Shown here: positions 1 to 7,910 of the stretch, in pieces
Position numbering within the stretch: the first letter of the stretch is position 1
How the letters are laid out: every line of letters begins with the position of its first letter
Assembly: GCA_938007995.1 (NCBI GenBank)
Contig: CALLLW010000008.1
Span: forward strand, 62,001-126,000
Direction: 5' to 3'
DNA length: 64,000 nt
Origin: an uncultured Granulosicoccaceae bacterium
GTDB taxonomy: Bacteria; Pseudomonadota; Gammaproteobacteria; Granulosicoccales; Granulosicoccaceae
Made by a program: the position numbers and the translations under genes
The notes under the pieces: model-generated
Database searches by the model: none
Told to the model about the DNA's origin: nothing
The model's input: the letters and a program-made list of their open reading frames with translations, nothing else

Positions 1-590
1 ACCAGTACCTTCTCTTTTCCATATTGATCAACAGCCTGCTTCAGCATCCGCTCAAAGCCTTCAGGCTGCATACCACCGAAGTGTACCGACTGATCACCAA
101 CCGTTTGATCCACGACTAATACAAAAGAGCCTTCATCATTGGCAGAATCCTGTACCTCTGCAGAGACGTTATACTTACTAATTCGATTTTCAATAATCCT
201 CTGCAGTGCACGCTCGGCAAGCAACATTTGCTCACGATCAGTTAGCTGCCATGAGCACTTATCGAGGTTATTGAGAATATTTTCCAGACGGGATGGCTGA
301 CTGCTGTCGTAGTAGATTCCGACCGCATCACTGACAACGGAATACTTACGCCCCCGGCCACCACGTCCGAAAGAACAAATAAAACCATCTTCAAGCCGGA
401 TATGCGATATGCCGGTTAGTTGTGCCAGATACGCAGACGACTTGCTATAGCTTTTATGCCCCCAGGAGTAGATCGCCTTACAGGCTTTGCTATGTAACTG
501 CAAAGGGTTGCGGCTCAGTCTTTCAACACCAAGAAAGATTTCTATGTGCGGAATTCTTTTTATTCCGGATGAAAGACTGAATCCCAGCAA
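1..590 (-). CDS. kpsC: KpsC-like capsule Kdo transferase (partial, N-terminal part)
   Basis: This reading frame stays open from a stop at 615-617 down to the left edge, so only about 196 residues are seen. Family hallmarks are SSGIKRIPHIEIFLG near the start, then WGHKS, RLEDGFICSFG, GIYYD, ISKYN and VLVVDQTVGDQSVHFGG. These fit the KpsC/LipA family, which adds beta-linked Kdo residues to the lipid anchor of group 2 capsules in the cytoplasm. No ATG is available. I chose the TTG at 588-590 because an AGGAAG ribosome site lies 9 nt upstream. The gene follows the 209-residue protein within 20 nt and ends the visible capsule operon. The C-terminal module lies outside the window. Confidence 0.85.
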   Translation of the reverse strand, partial: MLGFSLSSGIKRIPHIEIFLGVERLSRNPLQLHSKACKAIYSWGHKSYSKSSAYLAQLTGISHIRLEDGFICSFGRGGRGRKYSVVSDAVGIYYDSSQPSRLENILNNLDKCSWQLTDREQMLLAERALQRIIENRISKYNVSAEVQDSANDEGSFVLVVDQTVGDQSVHFGGMQPEGFERMLKQAVDQYGKEKVL

Positions 591-606
591 GTTCGTAATC
601 TTCCTG

Positions 607-1236
607 CTAGTTAATCAGGCTGATTGCGATGCACGCAGCAATAGCCGAAACAACCGCATCCACAGCGAGCGGTCGCCAGTGATTCTTGATAGTGCTCAAT
701 AGCAATGGCAATCCGCGTGTTTGAACCGCGTCTGAAGGACCCAGATCATTAGCGGCGTTTCCCTCTAAAGACAACGAATCATTTTGCTCAAGACTGGCTG
801 TATCGGGTTTTTGTGTATCCTCGCACCCCACCAGCTCGCTCAGTTGCCGCAGCACAGACGCACCATTGTCTTCAGGACTTTGACTGGCCGCCTGTCCAAC
901 AATTGTCAATAACCCGCCACTGATACCCATTTCACGTGCAGATTTCTGCAATACGGCAATCTGCTCCTGACAGGAAACCAGTCGCCCGAGTGCAGTCCGA
1001 CAGTAGACAGAACGTTCATTGTCGGTGTCTCCATGGGGCACTTTGCTAACGTCAATATCCTGCAGCGCTGCGCTATCATCAATAGACTCGGTCGCACCAG
1101 CCGCATCGACGATATAACGGTTCAGCGATACTGCGTCTGCACCATATTGAATAAGCTCACGTTTACCCGCCTGCAGACCAGTGAACAGCTGACTGTATTC
1201 TTCAATTATCGATGGGTGCTCTGCCGCAGATTCCAT
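607..1236 (-). CDS. Hypothetical protein with C-terminal membrane anchor, capsule locus
   Basis: I do not recognise this 209-residue protein. It is acidic and probably helical, with three cysteines (in YCRTAL, VSCQEQ, VGCEDT) and one hydrophobic C-terminal segment (about residues 186-208, VDAVVSAIAACIAISLIN), so it is probably a tail-anchored membrane protein. It starts with ATG and lies 16 nt upstream of the kpsC-like start, so it is likely co-transcribed with the capsule genes. A role in organising capsule assembly at the membrane is only a guess from position. Confidence 0.6.
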   Translation of the reverse strand: MESAAEHPSIIEEYSQLFTGLQAGKRELIQYGADAVSLNRYIVDAAGATESIDDSAALQDIDVSKVPHGDTDNERSVYCRTALGRLVSCQEQIAVLQKSAREMGISGGLLTIVGQAASQSPEDNGASVLRQLSELVGCEDTQKPDTASLEQNDSLSLEGNAANDLGPSDAVQTRGLPLLLSTIKNHWRPLAVDAVVSAIAACIAISLIN

Positions 1237-1408
1237 TTCTTACATACGCTAAACGTTGATTAGTCATATGTTGCAGAAAACAAGCCAAACAGATCACACT
1301 ATAGGGACAAAATGATCCTACAAAACGACTGACAGGCGGAACCAGTTTCACAGACTATTTGCTATATCAACGCACATTGTAAGGTCAGAAAGCGCTAAGT
1401 AGTTTTAC

Positions 1409-2329
1409 TCACGATTCAACATAAAGCGTACGGCAATTATGCTTCAAAGAGGCAATTAATCGATGTCTGATTTCAGTTTCAACCACCCAGTTATGACTGG
1501 CGGAAGCCTGCACACTATCGTAGCTGTGATTGAGTTTTGGTCGCCCCTCTGAGTAACCAGCTACACATCCGTTTAACTTGTCACTATGACGGGCGGCAAT
1601 ATGTTCAATCCAGGCAAGCAATAAAAGCCCGGCTGACGGACTGCAGCAGAGCTCCCGGTGCAAAGATCTCCAGAGCTCAAGCGGCGGAGTGAGTATTGTA
1701 TGAAAGCTGCGGTGTGCCTTAAACCGGCGCCAGACTTTACTACGACGGTAAAATATATCATTGCTGGTGATACATAACATGCTCGCATCACTGCTCATGT
1801 ATCTATCCCACGATGGAGTCACAACATGTACAGATGCATGCTCTGTAATTCTCGAGTTACTACGATAATTATTAAAATAAATTCGTAGTCCCTGAATACG
1901 GTGGCTAAACTTATCTCCAGGCGCATTACCAGCAATTGTAAAACCACCGTGCTCAACGATTGCCTTCTCGAGCGAGCGATCTGCAGGGTTTACTGTAGAT
2001 TCAAGATAATCGATACATTTGTTTTCAGCGACTGACAGTCGTGGTATGGCGAACCCGTTGCTGCGGCAATGCGACAGCACATGAAAATAACGCTTCATCG
2101 TTGCCGACGCGAAAGACCTGCCCCCAAGAAACTCATTAGCAGAAACAGTGTCATTTAAATGCAAATATAGCGATGCCAGATAGTAGTTAGCTTCTTGCTC
2201 TTCGGATCCTGCGAGATCCTGCCTGATCCTATGCAAACGCTCAATATCAAAATCACCACTTAAAGCCAGATCATTCAATTGCGCTATTATTGCGCTCGGT
2301 CCTGACTGCCACGGTAGTCGAAATTTCAT
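1409..2329 (-). CDS. Putative glycosyltransferase, GT29 (sialyltransferase)-like
   Basis: About 306 residues from the ATG at 2329; a longer frame to 2425 exists but would overlap the preceding gene by 80 nt. The middle has FTIAGNAPGDKF followed by IYFNNYR, resembling the GNGPS...ViRfN nucleotide-sugar-binding pattern of GT29-like enzymes. Further on, SPSAGLLLLAW and LNHSYDS resemble the second sialyl motif and the conserved H-x-Y. The N-terminal 100 residues look like a helical repeat domain. The likely job is adding a sugar, possibly an acidic one, to the capsule repeat. Family assignment is by motif reading only, so the donor is unknown. Confidence 0.55.
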   Translation of the reverse strand: MKFRLPWQSGPSAIIAQLNDLALSGDFDIERLHRIRQDLAGSEEQEANYYLASLYLHLNDTVSANEFLGGRSFASATMKRYFHVLSHCRSNGFAIPRLSVAENKCIDYLESTVNPADRSLEKAIVEHGGFTIAGNAPGDKFSHRIQGLRIYFNNYRSNSRITEHASVHVVTPSWDRYMSSDASMLCITSNDIFYRRSKVWRRFKAHRSFHTILTPPLELWRSLHRELCCSPSAGLLLLAWIEHIAARHSDKLNGCVAGYSEGRPKLNHSYDSVQASASHNWVVETEIRHRLIASLKHNCRTLYVES

Positions 2330-2345
2330 TGATTGATCACAGCGT

Positions 2346-3323
2346 TTATTTGACAGCGAAGACTTTCTGTGATTCACGCCCAAGCAGCTGCAATAAACGG
2401 TAGTCAGAGTCCTTACAAAATCCAACCGGATTTTCTAAAAGCTTGTCTATCTTACGCCTCGCTGTGATGTATTTGGTGTTCAGTGAAGATAAGATTCTAT
2501 CAGGCCATGGAGAATAAGCCCGAACTACCGGATCAGACGATCTGCAGATACTCTTGATCAGACTTTCTGCAGCCGAATGAGATTTTTCTGCCTCCTCATC
2601 AAGCACTGCTCTTACTTCAGCCAGACTATTTTCAACAATACAAAAGGAGTCTATGTTACCAACAGGAATCGACCGCCGTTCGCACAGACAGTCATCAGAA
2701 TAAACATCACAGCCACTGGTCTGTAGATACCGCATCAGAGGCGCGAATACCGAAGCACTCTGCAGCTTTTTTCCGACAATCAAACTGCACTGACATCCGG
2801 TGCCGACCGCATCAAGTACTCGCATCGAGTCAATAAAGAGTACCGATTTTGCTTGCCGGTATATCGCATGTAATTCCTTAACTGACATCCAGTCGGGCTC
2901 ATACACTGCCACATGACACCGTGAGCCACACACATGCCTGACTACACTTTCATATTGCTGAAAAGCCTTATTTCCAAGAATAGTTATGCTCTCGACTGCT
3001 ATGCTGGTACATATCTGTCGCAATGTATCTGCGAACTCAAGCTCTCGCGCATTGATATCCACATCTATTACCAGCGAATTATCGAACTCGGATGCTTCTA
3101 CAACCTTAGTGCAGTAGTCGTAGACCACATGCGACACGTCAGGCACAGTGATATCCTGGCCCGGTGTCGTGCGAGGAGAATTGCAATCAACCAACAGATG
3201 ATTAAATATCAGAGAGCCGGGAAATGCCGGCGTTAGCTCTGAAAACCCGCGCTTTTCGATCTGCGATCGCTGATAGCATTCCCAGCCATTAGACTTTCGT
3301 GAATATAGGCTCAGGCGGCGCAT
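2346..3323 (-). CDS. Unknown capsule-locus protein, possible glycosyltransferase-like
   Basis: This 325-residue protein is not assigned to a family. Its C-terminus reads KIDKLLENPVGFCKDSDYR, which resembles a motif (K-L-x-x-x-x-x-P-x-x-F-x-x-D-S) that often closes capsule glycosyltransferases and other capsule proteins. The central part alternates short beta and alpha stretches (SITILGNKAF, SVLFIDSMRVLDAVGTG), as in a Rossmann-like fold. The start overlaps the end of the GT4 gene by 13 nt, pointing to translational coupling. A role in capsule synthesis is inferred from position and the C-terminal motif. Confidence 0.55.
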   Translation of the reverse strand: MRRLSLYSRKSNGWECYQRSQIEKRGFSELTPAFPGSLIFNHLLVDCNSPRTTPGQDITVPDVSHVVYDYCTKVVEASEFDNSLVIDVDINARELEFADTLRQICTSIAVESITILGNKAFQQYESVVRHVCGSRCHVAVYEPDWMSVKELHAIYRQAKSVLFIDSMRVLDAVGTGCQCSLIVGKKLQSASVFAPLMRYLQTSGCDVYSDDCLCERRSIPVGNIDSFCIVENSLAEVRAVLDEEAEKSHSAAESLIKSICRSSDPVVRAYSPWPDRILSSLNTKYITARRKIDKLLENPVGFCKDSDYRLLQLLGRESQKVFAVK

Positions 3324-4342
3324 TGGAGATGATCTTGTAATATCGGCAAACGGCTGAGAACAGAAAATCGATCTCTCAGCCTGGCTGTTTGCAATTCGCG
3401 CTTGTCTTTATCCAGGCTCAATGCAATTGCTTTGTGCAAAGCGGTATACCACTGAGCCTGACTAGTTACCAATAACGAATTTTCGTTTTCATGATCAAGC
3501 ATGTCCTGGTTTTCGCTGGCGACGATCGGCGTACCCACAGAGACTGACTCAATCAACTTAACCGCAGATTTGGCCCGATTAAATTCATTGTCGATCAACG
3601 GTGCTATGGATACATCCACCAACATCAGTAGACGCAAGTAGTCCGTATATGACACGAACGGTATATGATGAACATTCGATAGGCCAGCATAGTCTTGTGC
3701 GTTCATTCTACCGACAATCAACAAATCGATATCCTCGTCCGCCAGATCAGCTAATGCGGCTTTTATCGATGAGAAATCTTCACTGTGCCCACGACTACCG
3801 GGGAAATAGCCAATGGTCGATTTATCAAAACAGTGCTGATGGTGAACTGGCTGGGTAAAGGTTCTTGGCAGTGAATTTGGCAGCACAGTAACATTGCCGC
3901 GAACACCAAACTCCCTCAGCTTGTCACGAAGATACCCGGTAGAAACCAGAAAGCTCTCGATACAAGCCACCGCTTTACCAGCCAGATCAAACTGCTTCTG
4001 CACTTTAGCCGTATCAAGACCTGCACTGACACATTGCGGGCTGGATTTCGCATAGTCGCTATTAAAAATCAGATCATCATAGTCAGCATGGATACGTACA
4101 CCGGCAGTTCTGCAATTTTTGATCGCACGCTGAAACCGCCTGCTCCATATCGGACGATGAAAAACTGCGTGATCAAATTTGTTTAGAATATCGACGCTTG
4201 CGTCACCAACCGATATCACGGTGGCTTTGCACCCACTGGCAATCAAAGCGTCAGCATAATGGAAACAACGATGCCTGGCAGAGGGATTACACCAATCACT
4301 GCTACCGTATCTGGTATCGGTCAGATAAATAACAGAGTTCAT
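3311..4342 (-). CDS. Glycosyltransferase, GT4/group 1 type
   Basis: This 343-residue protein has the two-domain layout of GT-B enzymes. The N-terminal half has NPSARHRCFHYADAL and the acceptor-side HADYDDLIF. The C-terminal half has TIGYFPGSRGHSEDF, LLIVGRMN, then the donor-binding region SVAPLIDNEFNRAKSAVKLIE-like with the conserved acidic residue, and SVGTPIVASE. It should transfer a sugar from a nucleotide donor to the growing capsule chain in the cytoplasm. It lies between the sulfotransferase and the unknown 325-residue protein in one minus-strand run. The linkage and donor cannot be read from the sequence. Confidence 0.8.
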   Translation of the reverse strand: MNSVIYLTDTRYGSSDWCNPSARHRCFHYADALIASGCKATVISVGDASVDILNKFDHAVFHRPIWSRRFQRAIKNCRTAGVRIHADYDDLIFNSDYAKSSPQCVSAGLDTAKVQKQFDLAGKAVACIESFLVSTGYLRDKLREFGVRGNVTVLPNSLPRTFTQPVHHQHCFDKSTIGYFPGSRGHSEDFSSIKAALADLADEDIDLLIVGRMNAQDYAGLSNVHHIPFVSYTDYLRLLMLVDVSIAPLIDNEFNRAKSAVKLIESVSVGTPIVASENQDMLDHENENSLLVTSQAQWYTALHKAIALSLDKDKRELQTARLRDRFSVLSRLPILQDHLQCAA

Positions 4343-4360
4343 TCTGCCAAACCGTCCACT

Positions 4361-5335
4361 CTAGCCAGGTACTATAACCGGACAATTGTTGAGCTCAAAA
4401 TCGCCATCCAACACTCGGACAGAAATCTGATCACCCGGTACAATACGGCCCAGATCACTTATACTCAGCGCAAAACCGCATCTGCCATCAACATGAAGCC
4501 CTTTGCGCTGCACGTCTTCACGATAAAGATCCGCAATCATCTTTTTTCGTGCTTTGCCATTGATGTATACCGTTAGTCTGGCAGGCTCCGCAGACTCTCT
4601 GTCTACCATCCAGCCTCTCATCTCACCCTGTTTAATTGGCCCGACACTTCCACAAAACCGCTTAAGCGTCTTGAATGACTGCGACAGAACACCTGTCTGT
4701 TGCTCAAACACTTCAAGGGCCTTATGGTAAAGCTCAAGATCCTTCAGATTCAACTCGCGTATTTCATCAAGCTCATCATTGGTTGCAACGCTATCTGAGT
4801 GCCCCGTATATTTTCCCACGTTGAGCTTTACCATCGGAAAATTGGTCCCGTAGCGCTGATTAAACATCTCGAGACTACGCTGATATTCTTCGGTGATACC
4901 AAAAAAATCAAGATCGTCCGGTGCACAACCAGACATAGATCGATGCTGCCTGTTTTGAAATTGCTTCTCGGTATAAAAGTCTCTGAGGTTGCCAGTAAAG
5001 TTATAATGTGATGAGAAGTGAATATACTCTGAAATAACACGATCCACCGGGTTACGGAAAAACGTGACTACCGGAGAATCAGGGAATATTTCTCTGTATT
5101 TCACCAGAGTAAAGTGTCCCGTCAGCAGCTTGTGCTCCATGCCACTCGCTCTAAGCTTTGCTACATCATTGGAATCGTAAAGTGCAGAGCGAATATCCTC
5201 CGAAGTGTTAGTCGACTTCTCGCCGTAGTCGTTTAATACCTGATCCGGGCCAAAATACTGCTCTGCACTTTTTCTAAAACTTGTGCCAGCGGTTTTGGGT
5301 ATGTGTAAGTATATAATTGGTAGCTGCATTGCCAT
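4361..5335 (-). CDS. Sulfotransferase (Sulfotransfer_2 type) with C-terminal beta domain
   Basis: The N-terminal domain has the PAPS-binding 5' loop YLHIPKTAGTSF right after the start and the 3'-phosphate motif VTFFRNPVDRVISEY about 90 residues later, both diagnostic of PAPS-dependent carbohydrate sulfotransferases. The last 100 residues (GEMRGWMVDRES, LTVYINGK, GFALSI) look like a small beta-sandwich domain also seen on other glycan-modifying enzymes. The frame is open to 5368, but I chose the ATG at 5335, just after the upstream stop at 5343; the ATG at 5329 is also possible. Its place inside the capsule operon implies that the polysaccharide is sulfated. Confidence 0.82.
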   Translation of the reverse strand: MAMQLPIIYLHIPKTAGTSFRKSAEQYFGPDQVLNDYGEKSTNTSEDIRSALYDSNDVAKLRASGMEHKLLTGHFTLVKYREIFPDSPVVTFFRNPVDRVISEYIHFSSHYNFTGNLRDFYTEKQFQNRQHRSMSGCAPDDLDFFGITEEYQRSLEMFNQRYGTNFPMVKLNVGKYTGHSDSVATNDELDEIRELNLKDLELYHKALEVFEQQTGVLSQSFKTLKRFCGSVGPIKQGEMRGWMVDRESAEPARLTVYINGKARKKMIADLYREDVQRKGLHVDGRCGFALSISDLGRIVPGDQISVRVLDGDFELNNCPVIVPG

Positions 5336-5342
5336 ATCACAC

Positions 5343-7652
5343 TTACGCCGCAAGAGAAAAATCTTCACGCGTCAGAGTGAGATTGCGATTGTATGCCGGA
5401 TCAGACTCCAATACCTTGCCCCACTGCTGTTGCATATATAGCGCTTCTTTTTTAAATCTGGTCTGTTTTTCCCGGGTGTTGTCGTGACCCCTGCTTATTG
5501 ATTCATGATGGTATAGCAGAGCGTACGGAGTCCAGACATTGCGCAGACCCTGCATGCCTACACGCAGACAGAAGTCCACGTCATTGAATGCCACTTTCAG
5601 GTGGGTTTCGTTTAAGCCACCGGCTTCCTGATAGATTCTTTTTTCCACAGTCAAACACGCAGCAGTGACTGCAGACATGTTTTGCGTCAAATGCAATCTT
5701 GAAAAATACCCTGCTGACTCAGCATCAAAATACTTGTGTGCATGACCGGCCACGCCACCAATTCCAAGTATCACTCCGGCGTGTTGCACCATATTATTTT
5801 TGTACAGCAGCTTGGCGCCAACACATCCTATCTCCCGACGAATTGCATGACTTACCATTTCCTGAAGCCATCCACCGTCAATTACTTCGATGTCGTTATT
5901 CATCAGGGTAACAACACTTCCGGCAGCCTGGCTAACTGCAAAGTTATTGATCGCTGAATAGTTGAACTGGTCGTTATAATCTATCACTCTTACATTCGGC
6001 TGTTGCTTGATTTTCTCAAAATACTCAAGAGTGGCTGGTTCTTCAGATTCGTTGTTAACAACAACTATCTCATAATTTTTATAGTCGGTTTTTTTAAGCA
6101 CACTCGCAATGCAAATTGAAAGGATATCAATTCTGTCGCGTGTCGGAATAATAATGCTTACTTTCGGATTTTTCTCTGGCAATGGCCAGTTGACGCGGTA
6201 GGTATTGGCATACTTTCCAACCTCTACAGTGGCGTCTACACCAGCTTCATCCAGATAGTTCTGCACAGCGGCAACACCGCTGTCCGTGGTGTAGGTTTTT
6301 GCGCCGGCAGTTACCGATGTAGACCCCTCTGCCATTCTCCAGTGATAGAGTATTTTCGGCAGGTGCCGCACTTCATAAGCTTGAATTTCACCCATTACAC
6401 GGAGCAGTAAATCGTGGTCTTGTGCACCGTCGTAACCGGTACGGCAACCGCCAACCCGCGCTAACAGATCCCGATCCAGCGCAACAAGATGACAGATGTA
6501 GTTTTGCGCCAGTAGCAAATCAGGATTCCAGTCAGGCTTGAAATGCGGTTCTACCCGTGCTCCTGCGCTGTCTATTTTGTCTTCATCAGAATAAATTAAT
6601 TTTAGTGATGGATTTTCAATAATGGCATTTGCAACCTCATACAGAGCGTGCTCTGCCAGCAAATCATCGTGATCAAGAAACACACAGTAGTCACCGGTTG
6701 CCAGTTGTAGCGCTGCATTGGTGTTGGCCGCAATCCCACGGCTCTCGTCACTATAAACGGCTACGATCCGCTGATCATTCTGACAAATATTTTTTAAATA
6801 CTTGATCAGCTCCGGCGCGTTAGATCCGTCATCAGATATACACAGTTGCCAGTTAGAGTAACTTTGTGAAATTACCGATTGTATCGCTTCATCCAGCAAC
6901 TGAAGATCACTGTTGAACGTTGGCATCACAACCGACATTTTTGGCCGTTCTGACACATTGCGTTCAATGCTGATTACATTGTTAACACTCGGCTTTTGCG
7001 TGTTCTCAACTTTTTCAATCCATTGGTTATAATCGTGGCTACGTAATGGATTTGAAAACAAAGCAGCATAGCGTGTATCGAGCAGCGACTGATATTTTTC
7101 ACCAGTTTGAGCAGCTTTCTCTTTGAGCCTGTTTCGAGCCTCAACTATAGAGTTTCCGTAGTCAGACGGGCTTCGCCGCATTAACTTGGATAGCATGCGA
7201 TTCTCAGCGAACCTAAAAGCAATAGGGCTCATCGTCAACTGCCTGATGGTAAATTCCCCTTTGCTGCTCAGTGGATCAAACCGAATGCCAAGCGCTCTTC
7301 GATCAAACCTGACTATTCGCTTGCTGATTCGCCGCGACTGATAGGGTATTTTTATAGCCTGATCTTCTATATACCCTTCACCGAGGTCAGTATAAATCTT
7401 CGCGCTATCGAAGGCATTCTCACATTCAATCTCGAGCGTGATCATGTACCAGCCAGTGTGCAAATCCAGAAACGGGAATTCGCATAGAAACTGTGGATCG
7501 TCACCAGTGGATGTCCAGCTTCCAATGGAGCTTTTACTAGTTTCTCCAATGTGATTCAGCGGCTTAAGGCGAGGCCTGATCCGGGGATTAAAACGCATTA
7601 CTGGCGCAAGCACGTTTTTTATTTTTTTTGTTATCGACGTGTTGAAGTTCAT
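5343..7652 (-). CDS. Bifunctional GT2 glycosyltransferase (two catalytic domains)
   Basis: This 769-residue protein has a beta-rich N-terminal region (about 40-140) and then two GT2 domains. Domain A (about 239-440) has SVVMPTFNSD, CISDDGS, the metal-binding CVFLDHDDLL and GAQDHDLLLR. Domain B (about 498-740) has VSIIIPTRDR, VVNNESE, TLMNNDIEV and FNDVDFCLRVG. Paired GT2 domains often make two successive linkages, as in rhamnan- or O-antigen-type polymers. It is the first gene of the sugar-assembly run; the 258 bp upstream of it could hold its own promoter. The product linkage is not predictable here. Confidence 0.88.
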   Translation of the reverse strand: MNFNTSITKKIKNVLAPVMRFNPRIRPRLKPLNHIGETSKSSIGSWTSTGDDPQFLCEFPFLDLHTGWYMITLEIECENAFDSAKIYTDLGEGYIEDQAIKIPYQSRRISKRIVRFDRRALGIRFDPLSSKGEFTIRQLTMSPIAFRFAENRMLSKLMRRSPSDYGNSIVEARNRLKEKAAQTGEKYQSLLDTRYAALFSNPLRSHDYNQWIEKVENTQKPSVNNVISIERNVSERPKMSVVMPTFNSDLQLLDEAIQSVISQSYSNWQLCISDDGSNAPELIKYLKNICQNDQRIVAVYSDESRGIAANTNAALQLATGDYCVFLDHDDLLAEHALYEVANAIIENPSLKLIYSDEDKIDSAGARVEPHFKPDWNPDLLLAQNYICHLVALDRDLLARVGGCRTGYDGAQDHDLLLRVMGEIQAYEVRHLPKILYHWRMAEGSTSVTAGAKTYTTDSGVAAVQNYLDEAGVDATVEVGKYANTYRVNWPLPEKNPKVSIIIPTRDRIDILSICIASVLKKTDYKNYEIVVVNNESEEPATLEYFEKIKQQPNVRVIDYNDQFNYSAINNFAVSQAAGSVVTLMNNDIEVIDGGWLQEMVSHAIRREIGCVGAKLLYKNNMVQHAGVILGIGGVAGHAHKYFDAESAGYFSRLHLTQNMSAVTAACLTVEKRIYQEAGGLNETHLKVAFNDVDFCLRVGMQGLRNVWTPYALLYHHESISRGHDNTREKQTRFKKEALYMQQQWGKVLESDPAYNRNLTLTREDFSLAA

Positions 7653-7910
7653 TTTCTTTTTATCGCAAGTGCTTTATGAAGCACACAGGACCGTTGGAAC
7701 AGAACTGCGATTCAATCGGTAGTGTTACTCATTCATTTTGCAGATCACATCCACTTTATAGATCAACGCAAACTCTGCGCCGGTTTAGCAGATGACCTCA
7801 AAGAAAATAAACTGCGAGAACTCAGAGACTTATGATGACCACAGAAACCTCATCAAACAACCGGCTGCCGACGCAGAGTTTGCTGCCGCAACCCTGCTAA
7901 ACCACTGATT
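7653..7910 (-). other. Intergenic region between kpsD and the glycosyltransferase run
   Basis: This 258-bp gap separates the export genes from the sugar-assembly genes. It holds no convincing gene. It contains two pairs of inverted repeats in crossing order (described separately) and a small hairpin near 7668-7683 (GTGCTT, 4-nt loop, AAGCAC) in the leader of the GT2 gene. A promoter or attenuator for the downstream genes is plausible. I found no JUMPstart/ops core (GGCGGTAG) in it. Confidence 0.4.
7767..7903. repeat. Interleaved inverted repeats, pseudoknot-like order
   Basis: GCAAACTCTGCG (7768-7779) is an exact inverted match to CGCAGAGTTTGC (7872-7883), and GGTTTAGCAG (7782-7791) to CTGCTAAACC (7894-7903). 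The order is A-B-A'-B', so the two stems would cross rather than nest. It lies just 3' of the kpsD stop and 5' of the GT2 gene. Confidence 0.6.
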
